Positions 1-7,486 are shown, numbered from the stretch's first letter. The stretch is DNA of 64,000 bases from Lasioglossum baleicum (GCF_051020765.1 NW_027469169.1:434001-498000); one strand, 5' to 3'. The notes: generated from the sequence alone by a model not told the origin. A program made the numbers and translations.

Positions 1-100
1 TGCGGTTTTCCTTATCATTATCATTTCCTTTCCGACGCGTGCGGTTTTCCTTATCATTATCATTTCCTTTCCGACGCGTGCGGTTTTCCTTATCATTTCC
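1..100 (+). repeat. 39-bp tandem repeats at TIR outer end
   Basis: Two full 39-bp units (1-39, 40-78) and a partial third begin with TGCGGTTTTCCTTATCATTA and end with CCGACGCG. The same units appear inverted at 19635-19713. Being at the outermost visible part of both TIRs, they may be terminal binding or replication sites. That role is inference. Confidence 0.8.
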
Positions 101-757
101 GGTGCCGTCTTTGTTTCCTTATCTTTTTCCGCGTTTTATTATTCTGTAAATATTATGTAGGTCAATCTTTTGGGTGGGGGAACTTAGTTGCAATATTATG
201 TGAAGCAATTTCCTTATCATTTCCGGTGTCGGCGCGTGCCGTCTTTGTTTCCTTATCTTTTTCCGCGTTTTATTATTCTATCTTTTTCCGCGTTTTATTA
301 TTCTGTAAATATTATGTAGGTCAATCTTTTGGGTGGGGAACACATTAGTATTCTTCATTAAATTTTTTCCGCGTTTTATTATTCTGTAAATATTATGTAG
401 GCCAATCTTTTGGGTGGGGGAGGGGGGAACACGTTAGTATTCTTCATTAAATTTGTCCATGAAATAGCGTGTCATCGACCTTGTTATTTCATGCGTGGTT
501 ATCATTATCTTTTGGGTGGGGATCATGTCCGAACACGTTTCGCATCCTGTCTTGCAAGGCATTGTTATCTGTAAGACCACACGTATTTTTAAAGATTTTT
601 TAAGTTGTAATATTATGTGGAACGATTTCCTTATCTATCACGTTTCCGTATTTTTCAGTGGGGATTTACATTCTGCGCGATCGGGTTATCTGTAGGACCA
701 CATCCTTTGTATTTCAAGCTGTTTAAATATTGCGTGAAATAATGGGATGTGTAAAGA

Positions 758-1062
758 ATGATGCGGTTCGCTAACGTGCCATCGTTGCAGGCGTTCGCTG
801 CGACGAAGTTATTTGAATTCGGCATTCATACCGTTTTGCATCAGAATATTCTTGAACAATATTTTCGCGTTCTTTCATGCAAGATTTACTGTGTTTTTCG
901 TGAAAGATCGGTCATTGTCCCGTACGTGGCGGTTTCCATGTTTAGTCCGTTGGACTTGTTGAACGAAGTGCAGAAGGGGCGTATTGATATTTTTTGTGTT
1001 TTTAAAACCTGAAGGACAGTTGGTGAGACATTTGAATATTGTGGTGCTTCGATACCGTAGAA
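758..1062 (+). pseudogene. Truncated, frameshifted TIR copy of the 18414-18833 gene
   Basis: The first about 78 codons are the same as the minus-strand gene starting at 18833. Near 993 the left copy lacks eight bases (AAACGTGT) that the right copy has, so the frame shifts and stops at 1012. Even without the deletion the copy would be incomplete, because the TIR boundary at 1062 cuts the gene before its last about 35 codons. It is a dead passenger copy produced by the TIR overlapping one end of the gene. Confidence 0.8.
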
Positions 1063-1384
1063 ATTTCCTTATGATTTCCGACGCGCCTTGCGGTTTTCCT
1101 TATCATTTCCGGTGTCGGCGCGTGCCGTCTTTGTTTCCTTATCTTTTTCCGCGTTTTATTATTCTGTAAATATTATGTAGGTCAATCTTTTGGGTGGGGG
1201 AACACATCGTGTCTTGCAAGGATCGATTGATGGGGTCATCGTCCTTGTGGTTTTCCTTATCTTTTCCGGACCTAATTAGTTGCAATATTATGTGAAGCAA
1301 TTTCCTTATCATGTTCGGTGAGGATTATATCATGTCTTTACAGGAAAGAGAGAGAGAGACTTTTATTTCTCTTAGGAGCATATG
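1063..1384 (+). repeat. Second, partial direct copy of outer TIR sequence
   Basis: Immediately inside the left TIR the outer TIR modules recur in the same orientation. About 1080-1202 repeats the GTGTCGGCGCGTGCCGTC...GGGTGGGGGAAC segment seen at 225-340. About 1275-1384 repeats the block that in the right TIR lies at roughly 19428-19525. A unique piece of about 70 bp (1203-1270) separates them. No gene is seen here. The arrangement suggests TIR rearrangement or nested exchange between ends. Confidence 0.7.
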
Positions 1385-1822
1385 ATTGTAGAAGAGGTAT
1401 TTCTATTGTGAGAATAATAATAAAGCCGGGGGAACCACCCTGGTCCAGAATTGGTATAGACTTTTTTTCTCTTAGGAGTATATGATTGTAGAAGAGGTAT
1501 CCTCTGATTATTTTCTACCAAGTTAAAAACTGTAAGAGAGAGAGATTCGATGCAATTATAGCTCTGTTTTATCAAAAACAGAGAGAGGTTTTATTGTAGC
1601 GATCTCTCTCTTATGGTTTTACTTCCGCATTTAATCTTGCGTTTTTAATTATGCTTAAAATCTAAACCGCTGTTTTGTGCAGCTGCAAGACGTAATTATC
1701 GCGCTGTTTCATAAAACAGTGAGAGAGGTCCTATTGCAACGATCTTTCTCTTATGGTTTTGCATTTCCTTCCTCATTTAATCTCGCGTTTTCTACCGGTG
1801 TTTAAAAGGAGGCGGCGGTCAA
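1385..1822 (+). other. Non-coding stretch with two short direct duplications and paired hairpins
   Basis: I see no supported gene. A segment starting CTCTTAGGAGCATATGATTG (about 1371) recurs in variant form at about 1468. A segment of about 90 bp at 1558-1650 recurs at 1698-1795. Each of the latter begins with a small stem-loop: CTCTGTTTT/AAAACAGAG around a 4-nt loop in the first, CGCTGTTT/AAACAGTG in the second. This could be leader or promoter sequence for the gene at 1823, but that is inference. Confidence 0.6.
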
Positions 1823-2287
1823 ATGCATTTTCAGTTTGCAATCATGTTGAGTATAATGGTGCCACGAGAGCCACGTTTCGTGGTCGTTGACAAAAATCTG
1901 TCATTAAACGAGCTGTTGAGCGTGCTGGTAAGTATCGTGTGTTCATCACTGTGTTATCGTGAAATATATTTTTTCAAACAAAATTTACACTGTACGTTCA
2001 TCTTACAGACATTTGATACAAACTACGAACGGTGCGAGTTTATTCGCGGTTGGCGATTAAATATGCGTCGCTGTCGCGAGGAGGTGGAGGAGTGGGATGG
2101 GGAGTTCGTTACATCAATTGCAACGTTATTTGAGTGGCAAGTATTATTTATTTTTTTTTTACAATACAAGATTAAATATTAAAAATAATGTTTTTTCTTT
2201 CAGTGGTCCGGACTGCTAGTTTGCTGCTGCTGCTGCATTTCTCTCAAAATCTGTGCATACGTGGTTTCTGGGTGTCTTCCTAAATAA
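1823..2287 (+). CDS. Hypothetical small spliced protein with cysteine-rich hydrophobic tail
   Basis: I do not recognise this protein. The proposed model has three exons, 1823-1927, 2009-2140 and 2204-2287, giving 106 residues. Intron 1 (81 nt) has GTAAGT...TTACAG borders. Intron 2 (63 nt) has GTATTA...TTTCAG borders with a polypyrimidine tract. All joins are in phase 0. Intron 1 contains no stop and is a multiple of three, so retention would also give an open protein. The middle exon is charged and rich in Arg and Glu. The last exon encodes a run of five cysteines inside a hydrophobic stretch, which would suit a membrane tail. The stop overlaps an AATAAA signal at 2283-2288. The last exon is antisense to a possible second exon of the BIR gene, so that tail may be a shadow. 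Confidence 0.4.
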
Positions 2288-2331
2288 ATATTTTTTTAAT
2301 TTATAAAAACATTTCTTAATTAATTTTTTTT

Positions 2332-2685
2332 TTAAAAATTTTTTTTTTTTACCTGGTATCCGCACACGTCTATCCCTCTCGGTTGTGGCGTTATTGCGCT
2401 AGGGTTAGCTCCGATCGGTACGTTACCACAGTTCGCCCCGTGAACGTATCCGCAGCATCTGGACCAGATGCGGTGCTCATTCATGGGAACGTCGCCATCT
2501 TTCCATCGATGCAGCATTATACCACATTCGAAGCATTTGACGAGATCTTCGTCGCACAAGGAGAAAAATCCTGCGGCTGCGAGGTCTTCAGGTTTGACGA
2601 TGTGTGAATAACGCCATGAACGGAAAGTTTGGAGTCTGTCGCGCTCGAGACGCAAATCAGGTGTGGTGTCCGGTATCTCAATCAT
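2332..2685 (-). CDS. BIR-domain protein (inhibitor-of-apoptosis-like)
   Basis: The 117-residue product carries one baculoviral IAP repeat at about residues 17-80. The zinc ligands fit the family pattern Cys-x2-Cys-x16-His-x6-Cys (C51, C54, H71, C78), preceded by the usual RLQTFRSW start and a GFFSLCDEDLVKC strand. Known BIR proteins bind caspases or pro-apoptotic IAP antagonists, or act in mitosis. By analogy this one may block host cell death during replication. No RING domain is visible. The ATG at 2685 is only 37 nt from the stop of the upstream exonuclease-like gene. A good donor (CAG/GTAAAA) sits about 19 nt before the stop, and a possible second exon lies around 2203-2280 with a CAG repeat. 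The phases do not fit its best frame, so I kept the unspliced end. Confidence 0.8.
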   Translation of the reverse strand: MIEIPDTTPDLRLERDRLQTFRSWRYSHIVKPEDLAAAGFFSLCDEDLVKCFECGIMLHRWKDGDVPMNEHRIWSRCCGYVHGANCGNVPIGANPSAITPQPRGIDVCGYQVKKKNF

Positions 2686-2722
2686 TTTTTTTTTTTTTAA
2701 AACGCTGGGTGAAAGAAGTGAG

Positions 2723-3256
2723 TTACGTTTTTTTTATATAATTGTTTAGCCATGCTCGAAATGTTTGCACTTCGCGCAGACAGCAATGGTACGGTTTTGA
2801 AGAGCGTTTTGTCCAACAGTGAAGTTTACACGGTACGTGAGCAGTTCGGTACATGGGATCGTGGACTAATACATCGTATTTTGGACATCCTAAATTTTCC
2901 AAATTTATCGAGTTTATTTCTAATTTTCGAAGGATGTCTCTCTCGAAACACCCACCTTTGTACGCTACGACGGGATTCGCGTGATCGCGCACAAAATTGC
3001 GTATAACATCGAACACGTCGTTCTGTTGATATTTTTCATAGCCGAAATCGATAAATGGAATCCCGTGTACAAAATTGCTTACGTACCGTGCCGACTTTTT
3101 GTCAGCATCTGATAAACGATGAAAGTTTATTCCCAAACGAAATTCAGCGAGTTCGAACGAGCCGTCGTAAACATTGATAATGGCTAATTCTTTGCATAAA
3201 AATTTTCTCTCGACAATGAATCCATCCATGTCAATGATTTGGGTGATTTGAGCCAT
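2723..3256 (-). CDS. DEDD-exonuclease-like (RNase H-fold) protein
   Basis: The 177-residue protein opens with IIDMDGF, where two aspartates in a short strand resemble the first motif of DEDD exonucleases. It also has a VAYKGGCFERDIL segment (about 97-109) and a later GCPKYDVL segment. The C-terminal third has a Cys/His cluster (GCPK, PCKLHC, HCC) that looks zinc-binding. I recall similar proteins as uncharacterised insect and Polinton products, so a nuclease role is inference from motif layout and I could not verify the full catalytic set. The start is an ATG that directly follows the 3' splice site of a 64-nt 5'-UTR intron (3257-3320). Confidence 0.5.
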   Translation of the reverse strand: MAQITQIIDMDGFIVERKFLCKELAIINVYDGSFELAEFRLGINFHRLSDADKKSARYVSNFVHGIPFIDFGYEKYQQNDVFDVIRNFVRDHANPVVAYKGGCFERDILRKLEINSINLENLGCPKYDVLVHDPMYRTAHVPCKLHCWTKRSSKPYHCCLREVQTFRAWLNNYIKKT

Positions 3257-3400
3257 CTAAATAAAAAAATGTTTTCTAACCAATGATTGATTTCTGTATA
3301 AAAATAAAAATTGTACTTACCGTGAAAAATGGAGCGAAGATCACACGTTCGCTGAATAACGACGACTGTGGGAGAGAGTCATCTATAGTATATATAATAC
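3257..3400 (-). promoter_or_regulatory. TATA box and 5'-UTR intron for the exonuclease-like gene
   Basis: Read on the minus strand, a TATATATA box lies at about 3389-3397. It is followed by a short leader, a GTAAGT donor at 3320, and a 64-nt intron ending ATTTAG at 3257. The next base is the A of the start codon at 3256. This places the promoter between the capsid gene's poly(A) signals and the exonuclease gene, so the latter has its own transcription start. Confidence 0.6.
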
Positions 3401-3486
3401 CCCCACCACTATACTTATCGGTGTGAAAATAAATATGGAGGAGATTTTTTTGTTTATTCGATTAATAAAAAGATGTTTTTCCATTG

Positions 3487-3520
3487 TTTATTTATTAAAA
3501 GATTCATTTTCACATTTATT
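3487..3520 (-). terminator. Poly(A) signals downstream of the capsid gene
   Basis: On the minus strand AATAAA occurs at 3515-3520, 26 nt past the capsid stop codon, and again in the AATAAATAAA run at 3487-3496. They end the virion-gene transcript just before the exonuclease promoter. Confidence 0.6.
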
Positions 3521-3545
3521 CGATTAAAATATTGTTAACGGTAGT

Positions 3546-4790
3546 TTAAATAATTTTTCGCACAATGTTCGTCAATGGATTGTACTCCACGATGCAGTCG
3601 TGTATCATCAAGCAGTATGCGGTTGTCGAGGGGGCAATGTTGGCTCGACATTCGAATTCGATTCGCACGTCGATCGTGGCATTTTTCAGCGCTTCGTTTT
3701 GTCGAGAACAATCGAGAACGATGAATGGACCGTATTTCAGGAAATCTGTGACGTTGAGTAGCGCCTCGCCGTTTCCATAGTATGATTCTTGGAATTTTGT
3801 ATACATATCGTAGAGCAGCGCGTATTTGTCTTTTTCGAAATCAACATTTAGATCATCGTACGGATAGGTTTCCGAATTCAAGTAGAGCCGAATATTGGCT
3901 AATGCGCAATGATCGAAATGCGTAGCTGTTTTCGTTAAATTATTCTTTCGCGCGGTTTGTAAAGCGAATATCACGTATCGCGGTTTTTCCATTTGCGGAG
4001 CTGTTTTTATGGCCCATGTGTGCTTCGTAGTCGCCTGGAGCAGAGGATACTCGTACAGTTCCCATGATCGAAAGCTCATATCGATCGGCTTGTCGTTGCC
4101 CAGAATACGTAACATCGACAGCTTATTTATTTCATCCAACGTGACGTGTGGCATTCGCCATTGAATTTTGTATAGATCCAGAACGGGTTTCGCATTTTCG
4201 GAAGAACTGTACAACGCGTTTGTGTTGGTACGCGAGCGAATTAAAATCAATTCGTGGCGGGCGTTTATTACAACGCGTTTGTAGTCTTCGCAGAAGCCCA
4301 ATAACATGCTCATAGGTATGCAAAAGTTGAAGTTTATCGCCGCTGTGGTTGTCGCGGTTTTCCTCTGCGCCTCGGTGTTATGCGTCCAGCCCGCGTTGGA
4401 TAACGCGCTGCTTCTCGTCGTGGACAGGCTCACGTAGTTCTTCAGAGTCGTTGTAGTACCAGGATTTCTGGACCGATCGATTTCAACGCCGTTCAATTCG
4501 TAGCGTATTTCCTCGAACATAAACGCAACGGCATTGTTATCGAGAGCCGCCGATTCGATTGTTGATCCCGCTGGTAATTCAAGTTTCCCAGGCAAACTAA
4601 GTTTTCCCTCGACGTATAGGAAGCTTCTGCACGGGAGCGTGTACAAGTCTTGCTGTTGAATTGGTATGCGTATCTCATCGTTGTTTTCAAACGTTGTGTT
4701 GGCATATGGATTGTATGTGTGCAGCTCGATCTTCGTTATTCGATTGTCGAAGATCGGCGCTTCGGAGATGCTCAAAATGTCCTCGAACAT
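3546..4790 (-). CDS. Major capsid protein, double jelly-roll type
   Basis: The ATG at 4790 gives 414 residues; the frame is open a little further upstream but without an ATG. The N-terminus (MFEDILSISEAPIF... with HTYNPYANT and EIRIPIQQQDLYTLP) is typical of the Polinton capsid family known from insect genomes, whose members are predicted to be double jelly-roll proteins related to adenovirus hexon. The sequence is rich in short beta-type segments and has no signal peptide or membrane segment. It sits in the usual Polinton cluster with penton, protease and core protein. It would form the hexameric capsomers of an icosahedral particle. No frameshift or stop interrupts it. Confidence 0.78.
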   Translation of the reverse strand: MFEDILSISEAPIFDNRITKIELHTYNPYANTTFENNDEIRIPIQQQDLYTLPCRSFLYVEGKLSLPGKLELPAGSTIESAALDNNAVAFMFEEIRYELNGVEIDRSRNPGTTTTLKNYVSLSTTRSSALSNAGWTHNTEAQRKTATTTAAINFNFCIPMSMLLGFCEDYKRVVINARHELILIRSRTNTNALYSSSENAKPVLDLYKIQWRMPHVTLDEINKLSMLRILGNDKPIDMSFRSWELYEYPLLQATTKHTWAIKTAPQMEKPRYVIFALQTARKNNLTKTATHFDHCALANIRLYLNSETYPYDDLNVDFEKDKYALLYDMYTKFQESYYGNGEALLNVTDFLKYGPFIVLDCSRQNEALKNATIDVRIEFECRANIAPSTTAYCLMIHDCIVEYNPLTNIVRKII

Positions 4791-4815
4791 GGTGAAAAAA
4801 CACTTTTTTCCTCTT

Positions 4816-4947
4816 TCACTTGTTTTTAACAACGAATCCCAAAGATTTCAGATACTCTGCGTTTCTCGCGGTCAGTTTTTTACACTCGTTTGGTTTCTTA
4901 TGAATTGATGTGTTCTTCTTCAAGGTCGTATTGTTATGAATTAACAT
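4816..4947 (-). CDS. 43-residue protein between penton and capsid genes
   Basis: This frame is too short for most gene callers but looks coding. Its ATG at 4947 overlaps the last codons of the penton gene (14 shared bases), and it stops 25 nt before the capsid ATG. The product is basic with a helix-like C-terminus (LTARNAEYLKSLGFVVKNK). I have a recollection, not verified, that a short protein ending in a similar SLGF motif occurs at this place in other insect Polintons. Its tight packing between two virion genes suggests a small structural or assembly role. Otherwise it could simply be translated leader for the capsid gene. Confidence 0.5.
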   Translation of the reverse strand: MLIHNNTTLKKNTSIHKKPNECKKLTARNAEYLKSLGFVVKNK

Positions 4948-5668
4948 TGCTTCGTCGCATGTGTAGTCGTACCGTGATTTCTTCACCGCGAAAATCGATC
5001 AAACGTCCGGCTTGGTCCACGATGCGAATCGTTAAATCATCGATTGCTCGCACAACGATTGGAAGGTAAATGACTCGCGTGGGCGTTTCGGATAATTTAT
5101 ACCCCGGCGGTACCTTGGGCGCGAACTCATGTATCGTGTGAACGAGTTTGCCGTTGTCGTACGATCCGGTGGTTACGTTACATTCTACTCGAATGATGTT
5201 CACGTTAATGATATTCACAGGCGCGTTCGATGCGTGCCACGTGTTCGGCGATAAAACGCGGTTCGCGGAAAATCCCAGAATGGACCCCACGCTGTGAGGC
5301 TTCGCAAAGTTTATCCGAAACTTGCTGATAATTTCGCTTTTCATGGTGTTGTTGTTAGCCTGCAGGACCAGCGGATATTCATTATCGGCATCTTTGAGAG
5401 GATATCGCGTGCGTATTTCGTGCCTCAAGTACGCGTTTATCGCTTCCAATTCGTACGAGCCGTCGGGGATGATGATCTCTTCGTCTCTGTCGCCGAAGTA
5501 GAATAGATTGTTACCGATGCTAGCGCTGATGTTCGGTATCGTGTAATAAGTTTGCAAATCGAGCAATCCCAGCTCGTATTCGTCGTTGTCCAGATTTATA
5601 GGTGGAAAGTGCTGAGACGACAGAATGCTGCTTCTTCCCGACAACGTGAACGTGAATGACCTTTGCAT
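4934..5668 (-). CDS. Minor capsid (penton-like) protein, single jelly-roll
   Basis: The product is 244 residues from the ATG at 5668, which lies two bases after the protease stop. Earlier in-frame codons would overlap the protease gene and are not needed. Its start, MQRSFTFTLSGRSSILSS with PPINLDNDEYELGLLDLQTYYTIPNI, is the conserved opening of the Polinton PX/minor capsid family. A conserved YFGDRDEEIIIPDGSYELEAINAYL segment follows. In the family this protein forms the pentameric vertex. Its neighbours on both sides are virion genes on the same strand with almost no spacing, suggesting one shared late transcript or alternative splicing. Confidence 0.78.
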   Translation of the reverse strand: MQRSFTFTLSGRSSILSSQHFPPINLDNDEYELGLLDLQTYYTIPNISASIGNNLFYFGDRDEEIIIPDGSYELEAINAYLRHEIRTRYPLKDADNEYPLVLQANNNTMKSEIISKFRINFAKPHSVGSILGFSANRVLSPNTWHASNAPVNIINVNIIRVECNVTTGSYDNGKLVHTIHEFAPKVPPGYKLSETPTRVIYLPIVVRAIDDLTIRIVDQAGRLIDFRGEEITVRLHMRRSNVNS

Positions 5669-5670
5669 CT

Positions 5671-5988
5671 TTACGACTCGCGGAGAAATTTCACACACAG
5701 TTGTCCGCACACGCTTTCGTCGTAGTTTTGAAAACGTCTGTGATTATACGAGATTGTCGCGTTCGCATCAAAGTAGCGAATCAACTCGACCGGCGGGCGA
5801 AGATTCCCAAAACTATCGAAGTATTTGACACGCGAGCCGTGTTTTATGTATGCAACCCAGTGCGTTCCGGGTCCGCGACTATTATCTAGATTGACGATAC
5901 CTCGCTCGTTTACCCATGCGCGTTCCGGCAAATTGTCACGCATAAAAACCCCGCGAAAATGTGGTAATCTTTCACACGCTGTCGTCAA
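5671..5988 (-). CDS. Adenain-type maturation cysteine protease
   Basis: The frame encodes an adenovirus-protease-like (Ulp1 fold) domain. The catalytic histidine is in GTHWVAY (H43 counting from 5988), the acidic residue in YFDSFG (D58), the oxyanion glutamine in RRFQNY (Q87) and the cysteine in SVCGQLC (C94). It is about half the length of adenovirus adenain, as usual in Polintons. It should cleave capsid and core precursors. The start is a puzzle. The conserved strand LPHFRGVF lies before the only ATG in the frame (5943), the 5988 codon is TTG, and the frame stays open to 6042 inside the core-protein gene. The true N-terminus must come from splicing, a non-ATG start, or a frameshift at the adenine run near 6019-6031. 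Confidence 0.8.
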   Translation of the reverse strand: MTTACERLPHFRGVFMRDNLPERAWVNERGIVNLDNSRGPGTHWVAYIKHGSRVKYFDSFGNLRPPVELIRYFDANATISYNHRRFQNYDESVCGQLCVKFLRES

Positions 5989-6625
5989 TTCGACGTCCGT
6001 CGTCGTGTTGTCTTTCTTTTTTTTTTTTTTTCTTAACCTTCCTCAAGCCTTCTCCACGCGTATACGGCGCGAGACGTAACCCGCGACCCTCCATGGTGCG
6101 ATTGTGTCGCTCGGCTTCTTGCAATTGTTTCTTCGCGGCTTTCGCGGCGTTTATAGCTTTTACTACTCCCGCGGCGCCGCCCGTCAATGCTCCGATAGCC
6201 GACAAAGCGGGCAACAGCAGCGGTAGAAAACCACCGCGTTTGGCGATTGGGAGAATTCGTTTTTTTCGCCTTTTCTCGCGTTTCTTTAGGCCCATGCCTA
6301 ATTTCGTTTTAGCTTTCATGGCTGCCAACACAGCAGCCGCAGACACCTTCTCTCCGAACGAAGCGTCTCCGGACTTTATGCGCTGTAGCGCTCGATCCGC
6401 CAAAATATTGTCGGCCACGTGACGATCACCCAGATCCTTGTGCAGCGAATACGCTATGTCGTGCTCGCGACAGGCAGCGTCCAACGGATTTATTCCACGG
6501 TCCCCACGGGCTAATCGTGCACGCAGTTTCGTACCAGGACCGCAGAATTGATAACTAGGTATATGCAATTCGAACGGTAACGCGTTTACAGCTCTGTTTA
6601 AAAGCCCCTTACCGAGGCGCGGCAT
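5972..6625 (-). CDS. Phospholipase A2 / membrane-active core protein
   Basis: The 217-residue protein has a parvovirus-type phospholipase A2 domain. The calcium loop YQFCGPGTKL is at residues 25-34 and the catalytic His-Asp-x-x-Tyr at 55-59 (ACREHDIAY). A highly basic linker (about 108-130) leads to a glycine/alanine-rich hydrophobic segment (131-155) and a helix. It then has MEGRG (178-182), which fits the adenain recognition form (M/I/L)-x-G-x/G, and a lysine-rich tail. In related viruses the PLA2 activity opens endosomal membranes during entry, and the hydrophobic part recalls adenovirus core or cement proteins. It is first in a minus-strand series with protease and penton, and its end overlaps the protease frame by 17 bases. 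Confidence 0.8.
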   Translation of the reverse strand: MPRLGKGLLNRAVNALPFELHIPSYQFCGPGTKLRARLARGDRGINPLDAACREHDIAYSLHKDLGDRHVADNILADRALQRIKSGDASFGEKVSAAAVLAAMKAKTKLGMGLKKREKRRKKRILPIAKRGGFLPLLLPALSAIGALTGGAAGVVKAINAAKAAKKQLQEAERHNRTMEGRGLRLAPYTRGEGLRKVKKKKKKERQHDDGRRIDDSV

Positions 6626-6748
6626 AAACTGTTTTTAAAAAAAAAAGAACACGAATCCTTTTTTCACGGGGGTCGGAGGGGGACTGATACCAACAATGTT
6701 CGAGCTCTCGTATAAATACTACCCGCCACCCATCGAATCAATCGAAGC
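6626..6748 (+). promoter_or_regulatory. Central divergent promoter region
   Basis: This 123-bp gap separates the minus-strand virion block from the plus-strand block. A consensus TATAAATA box at 6711-6718 lies 38 bp before the ATPase ATG (6749), so the 5' leader would be only about ten bases. The reverse strand of the same site reads TATTTATA and may serve the core-protein gene, whose ATG is preceded by a polypyrimidine tract and AAACAG, resembling a 3' splice site. Confidence 0.6.
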
Positions 6749-7441
6749 ATGCGTTTCGTAAAGCAATCTTTGGATATTCGTGTTCCGACGCATCGCGCGT
6801 TCGACGATCACTCCGAGGCGATGCGAAAACATGGATCATTGTTACCCGGTAATGTACGATGTGTGATAAGCGGTCCGTCAGGATGTGGTAAAACGAACGT
6901 TATGATTAGCCTGTTGGAGAGCGCGAACGGATTACGATTCGCCAATGTATACGTGTACTCGAAATCGTTGCGTCAGCCAAAATACCAATACTTGAGCAGA
7001 CTGTTCTCATCCGTGGGGAAGGATGTGGGCTACTTCGCGTTTGCTGACAACGTTGACGTAATCCCTCCCGCAGAAGCACGGCCCGATTCGATATTCATCT
7101 TCGACGATGTGGCGTGCGATGAGCAAGATATCATGCGAGAATATTTCGCGATGGGTAGACATTCGCACGTCGATTGCTTTTACCTGGGACAGTCGTATGC
7201 GAGAATACCTAAACATTTAATTCGCGACAATGCTAATCTGCTGATTCTGTTTAAACAAGATGCCATGAACCTGCGACACGTTCATCAGGATCATGTAAAT
7301 ACCGATATGCCGTTCGAAACGTTTAGCGCGTTATGCATGAATTGTTGGCGAAAGAGGTATGGATTTCTCGTAATCGATAAAGACAGTCCTGTCAGTCGAG
7401 GTCGTTACAGACGCGGATTTAACGAGTTTGTCGTACTGTAA
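6749..7441 (+). CDS. DNA-packaging ATPase, FtsK/HerA (A32) type
   Basis: This 230-residue P-loop ATPase has Walker A GPSGCGKT at about 42-49. Walker B is SIFIFDDV ending at about 120, with two aspartates. A GQSYARIPK segment at about 146-154 provides the polar sensor residue typical of A32-like packaging ATPases. In Polintons and related viruses it pumps DNA into preformed capsids. Length and motif spacing match the family and the frame is intact. Its TATA box lies 38 bp upstream. It heads the plus-strand block. Confidence 0.88.
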   Translation: MRFVKQSLDIRVPTHRAFDDHSEAMRKHGSLLPGNVRCVISGPSGCGKTNVMISLLESANGLRFANVYVYSKSLRQPKYQYLSRLFSSVGKDVGYFAFADNVDVIPPAEARPDSIFIFDDVACDEQDIMREYFAMGRHSHVDCFYLGQSYARIPKHLIRDNANLLILFKQDAMNLRHVHQDHVNTDMPFETFSALCMNCWRKRYGFLVIDKDSPVSRGRYRRGFNEFVVL

Positions 7442-7486
7442 CGGACACATTTGCTCGATAAGAGCCGTTGGAGTCACATCTCCGAT

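Larger units (their letters stand above)
1..1062 (+). repeat. Left terminal inverted repeat (partial)
   Basis: This segment matches the reverse complement of 18521-19713. Position 1 pairs with 19713, and identity ends just after the sequence CGATACCGTAGAA at 1050-1062. It is about 130 bp shorter than the right copy. One gap of about 120 bp lies near 213, where the right copy has extra sequence between two CCTTATCAT motifs. A second gap is an 8-bp deletion near 993. The repeat contains several copies of a roughly 60-bp unit ending in a G-rich TTTTGGGTGGGGGAAC motif (around 125-185, 280-340, 365-430). Confidence 0.9.

Noticed and set aside
495..695. Small ORF in the left TIR and its longer partner at 18849-19097
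   Set aside because: The two TIR copies differ by a one-base frameshift, the composition is low complexity, and the start lies in repeated G-rich TIR sequence. No sign of selection on the frame.
1372..1575. Minus-strand ORF over the duplicated GA-rich segment
   Set aside because: It overlaps the tandem duplications and microsatellites and has no domain-like composition.
7451..7486. Upstream extension of the DUF8207-like gene to 7451
   Set aside because: The first codon would be TTG; the first ATG in frame is at 7487, within a plausible leader after the ATPase gene.
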